Assembly: GCA_037388705.1 (NCBI GenBank)
Contig: JARRJY010000106.1
Location: 1-5,198 of the forward strand
Direction: 5' to 3'
DNA length: 5,198 bases
From: JARRJY01 sp037388705
Lineage (GTDB): Bacteria > Pseudomonadota > Gammaproteobacteria > UBA6429 > Thiohalophilaceae
Shown here: piece by piece, positions 4,907 through 5,198 of the stretch
Layout of the letters: each line of letters opens with the position of its first letter
Numbering within the stretch: position 1 is the stretch's first letter
Position numbers and translations under genes: made by a program
Notes under the pieces: generated by a model
Told to the model about the DNA's origin: nothing
What the model saw: only the letters and a program-made list of their open reading frames with translations
The model's database searches: none

Positions 4907-5198
4907 ATGTGGCGTTTTGTCAGGGATAACCCCAAAGCAGTAATATTTGCGGTCCTGGTGCATGTGTTTTTTGCAGCTATCCTGGTATTAACCCTGGATG
5001 GAAAAAAATCGACACCTGTTATTAATCCTGAGGCAAAAATTATAAAGGCCCAGGTTATTGATGAAGCAAAAATAAAAAAGGAACGCAAACGTAAAGAAGC
5101 CCTGAAACAAAAAGAACTGCAGCGTAAAAAAGAAGCAGAACGCAAAAAACGCGAAGCAGAAGAAAAACGGAAGGCTGAACTTAAGAAGAAACGTGAAC
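4907..5198 (+). CDS. tolA: Tol-Pal system protein TolA, N-terminal part (runs off the window)
   Basis: TolA spans the periplasm, linking TolQR in the inner membrane to TolB-Pal and the outer membrane. The first 97 residues are visible. A short cytoplasmic end MWRFVRDNPK is followed by one membrane helix (about 11-30) containing H19, which matches the TolQ-contacting histidine H22 of E. coli TolA. A segment with IIKAQVID (45-52) follows. From about residue 54 the sequence is a Lys/Glu/Arg-rich run with scattered Ala, the start of the long helical domain II. The C-terminal TolB/colicin-binding domain lies beyond the window. In E. coli the helix also has a serine four residues before the histidine; here that position is A15. 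The start follows the tolR stop by 10 bases with AGAAAG as a modest ribosome binding site. No frameshift is seen in the visible part. Confidence 0.93.
   Translation, partial: MWRFVRDNPKAVIFAVLVHVFFAAILVLTLDGKKSTPVINPEAKIIKAQVIDEAKIKKERKRKEALKQKELQRKKEAERKKREAEEKRKAELKKKRE

Noticed and set aside
5055..5198. Purine-rich, repeat-like stretch at the right edge
   Set aside because: It is explained by the Lys/Glu/Arg-rich helical domain of TolA with A-rich codons; no exact DNA repeat unit is needed.

Overview
The window reads as a chromosomal housekeeping region of a gammaproteobacterium. The evidence is the gene order yebC-ruvC-ruvA-ruvB followed by tolQ-tolR-tolA, all on the + strand, and the close resemblance of the products to the E. 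coli proteins (YebC, RuvCAB, TolQ in particular). Base composition looks moderate, and I cannot name a genus from the sequence alone.

Layout: positions 1-50 hold the last codons of an upstream gene whose ending resembles the end of an FHA domain. A small stand-alone FHA-domain gene follows at 74-433. After a 115-base gap with a plausible extended -10 promoter comes yebC (549-1295), closed by a strong, symmetric rho-independent terminator (1302-1333). The Holliday-junction genes ruvC, ruvA and ruvB (1360-3634) follow with short gaps and no terminator between them. A 147-base intergenic region rich in short repeats (3635-3781) then leads to tolQ (3782, TTG start with a strong ribosome binding site), tolR and the 5' part of tolA, which runs off the window end.

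Function: RuvA and RuvB form the branch-migration motor and RuvC cuts the junction in recombinational repair. TolQ, TolR and TolA form the proton-motive-force-driven inner-membrane complex of the Tol-Pal system, which constricts the outer membrane at division and maintains envelope integrity. YebC is a TACO1-family protein linked to translation or transcription regulation. The FHA protein is probably a phosphothreonine-binding adaptor.

All complete genes look intact, with their catalytic or signature residues in place. I found no mobile element, CRISPR array, RNA gene or defence-like system. The points that depart from the textbook are the absence of ybgC between ruvB and tolQ, the repeat-rich tolQ leader that takes its place, the FHA gene pair beside yebC, and the TTG start of tolQ. 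I do not see a convincing novel system here.
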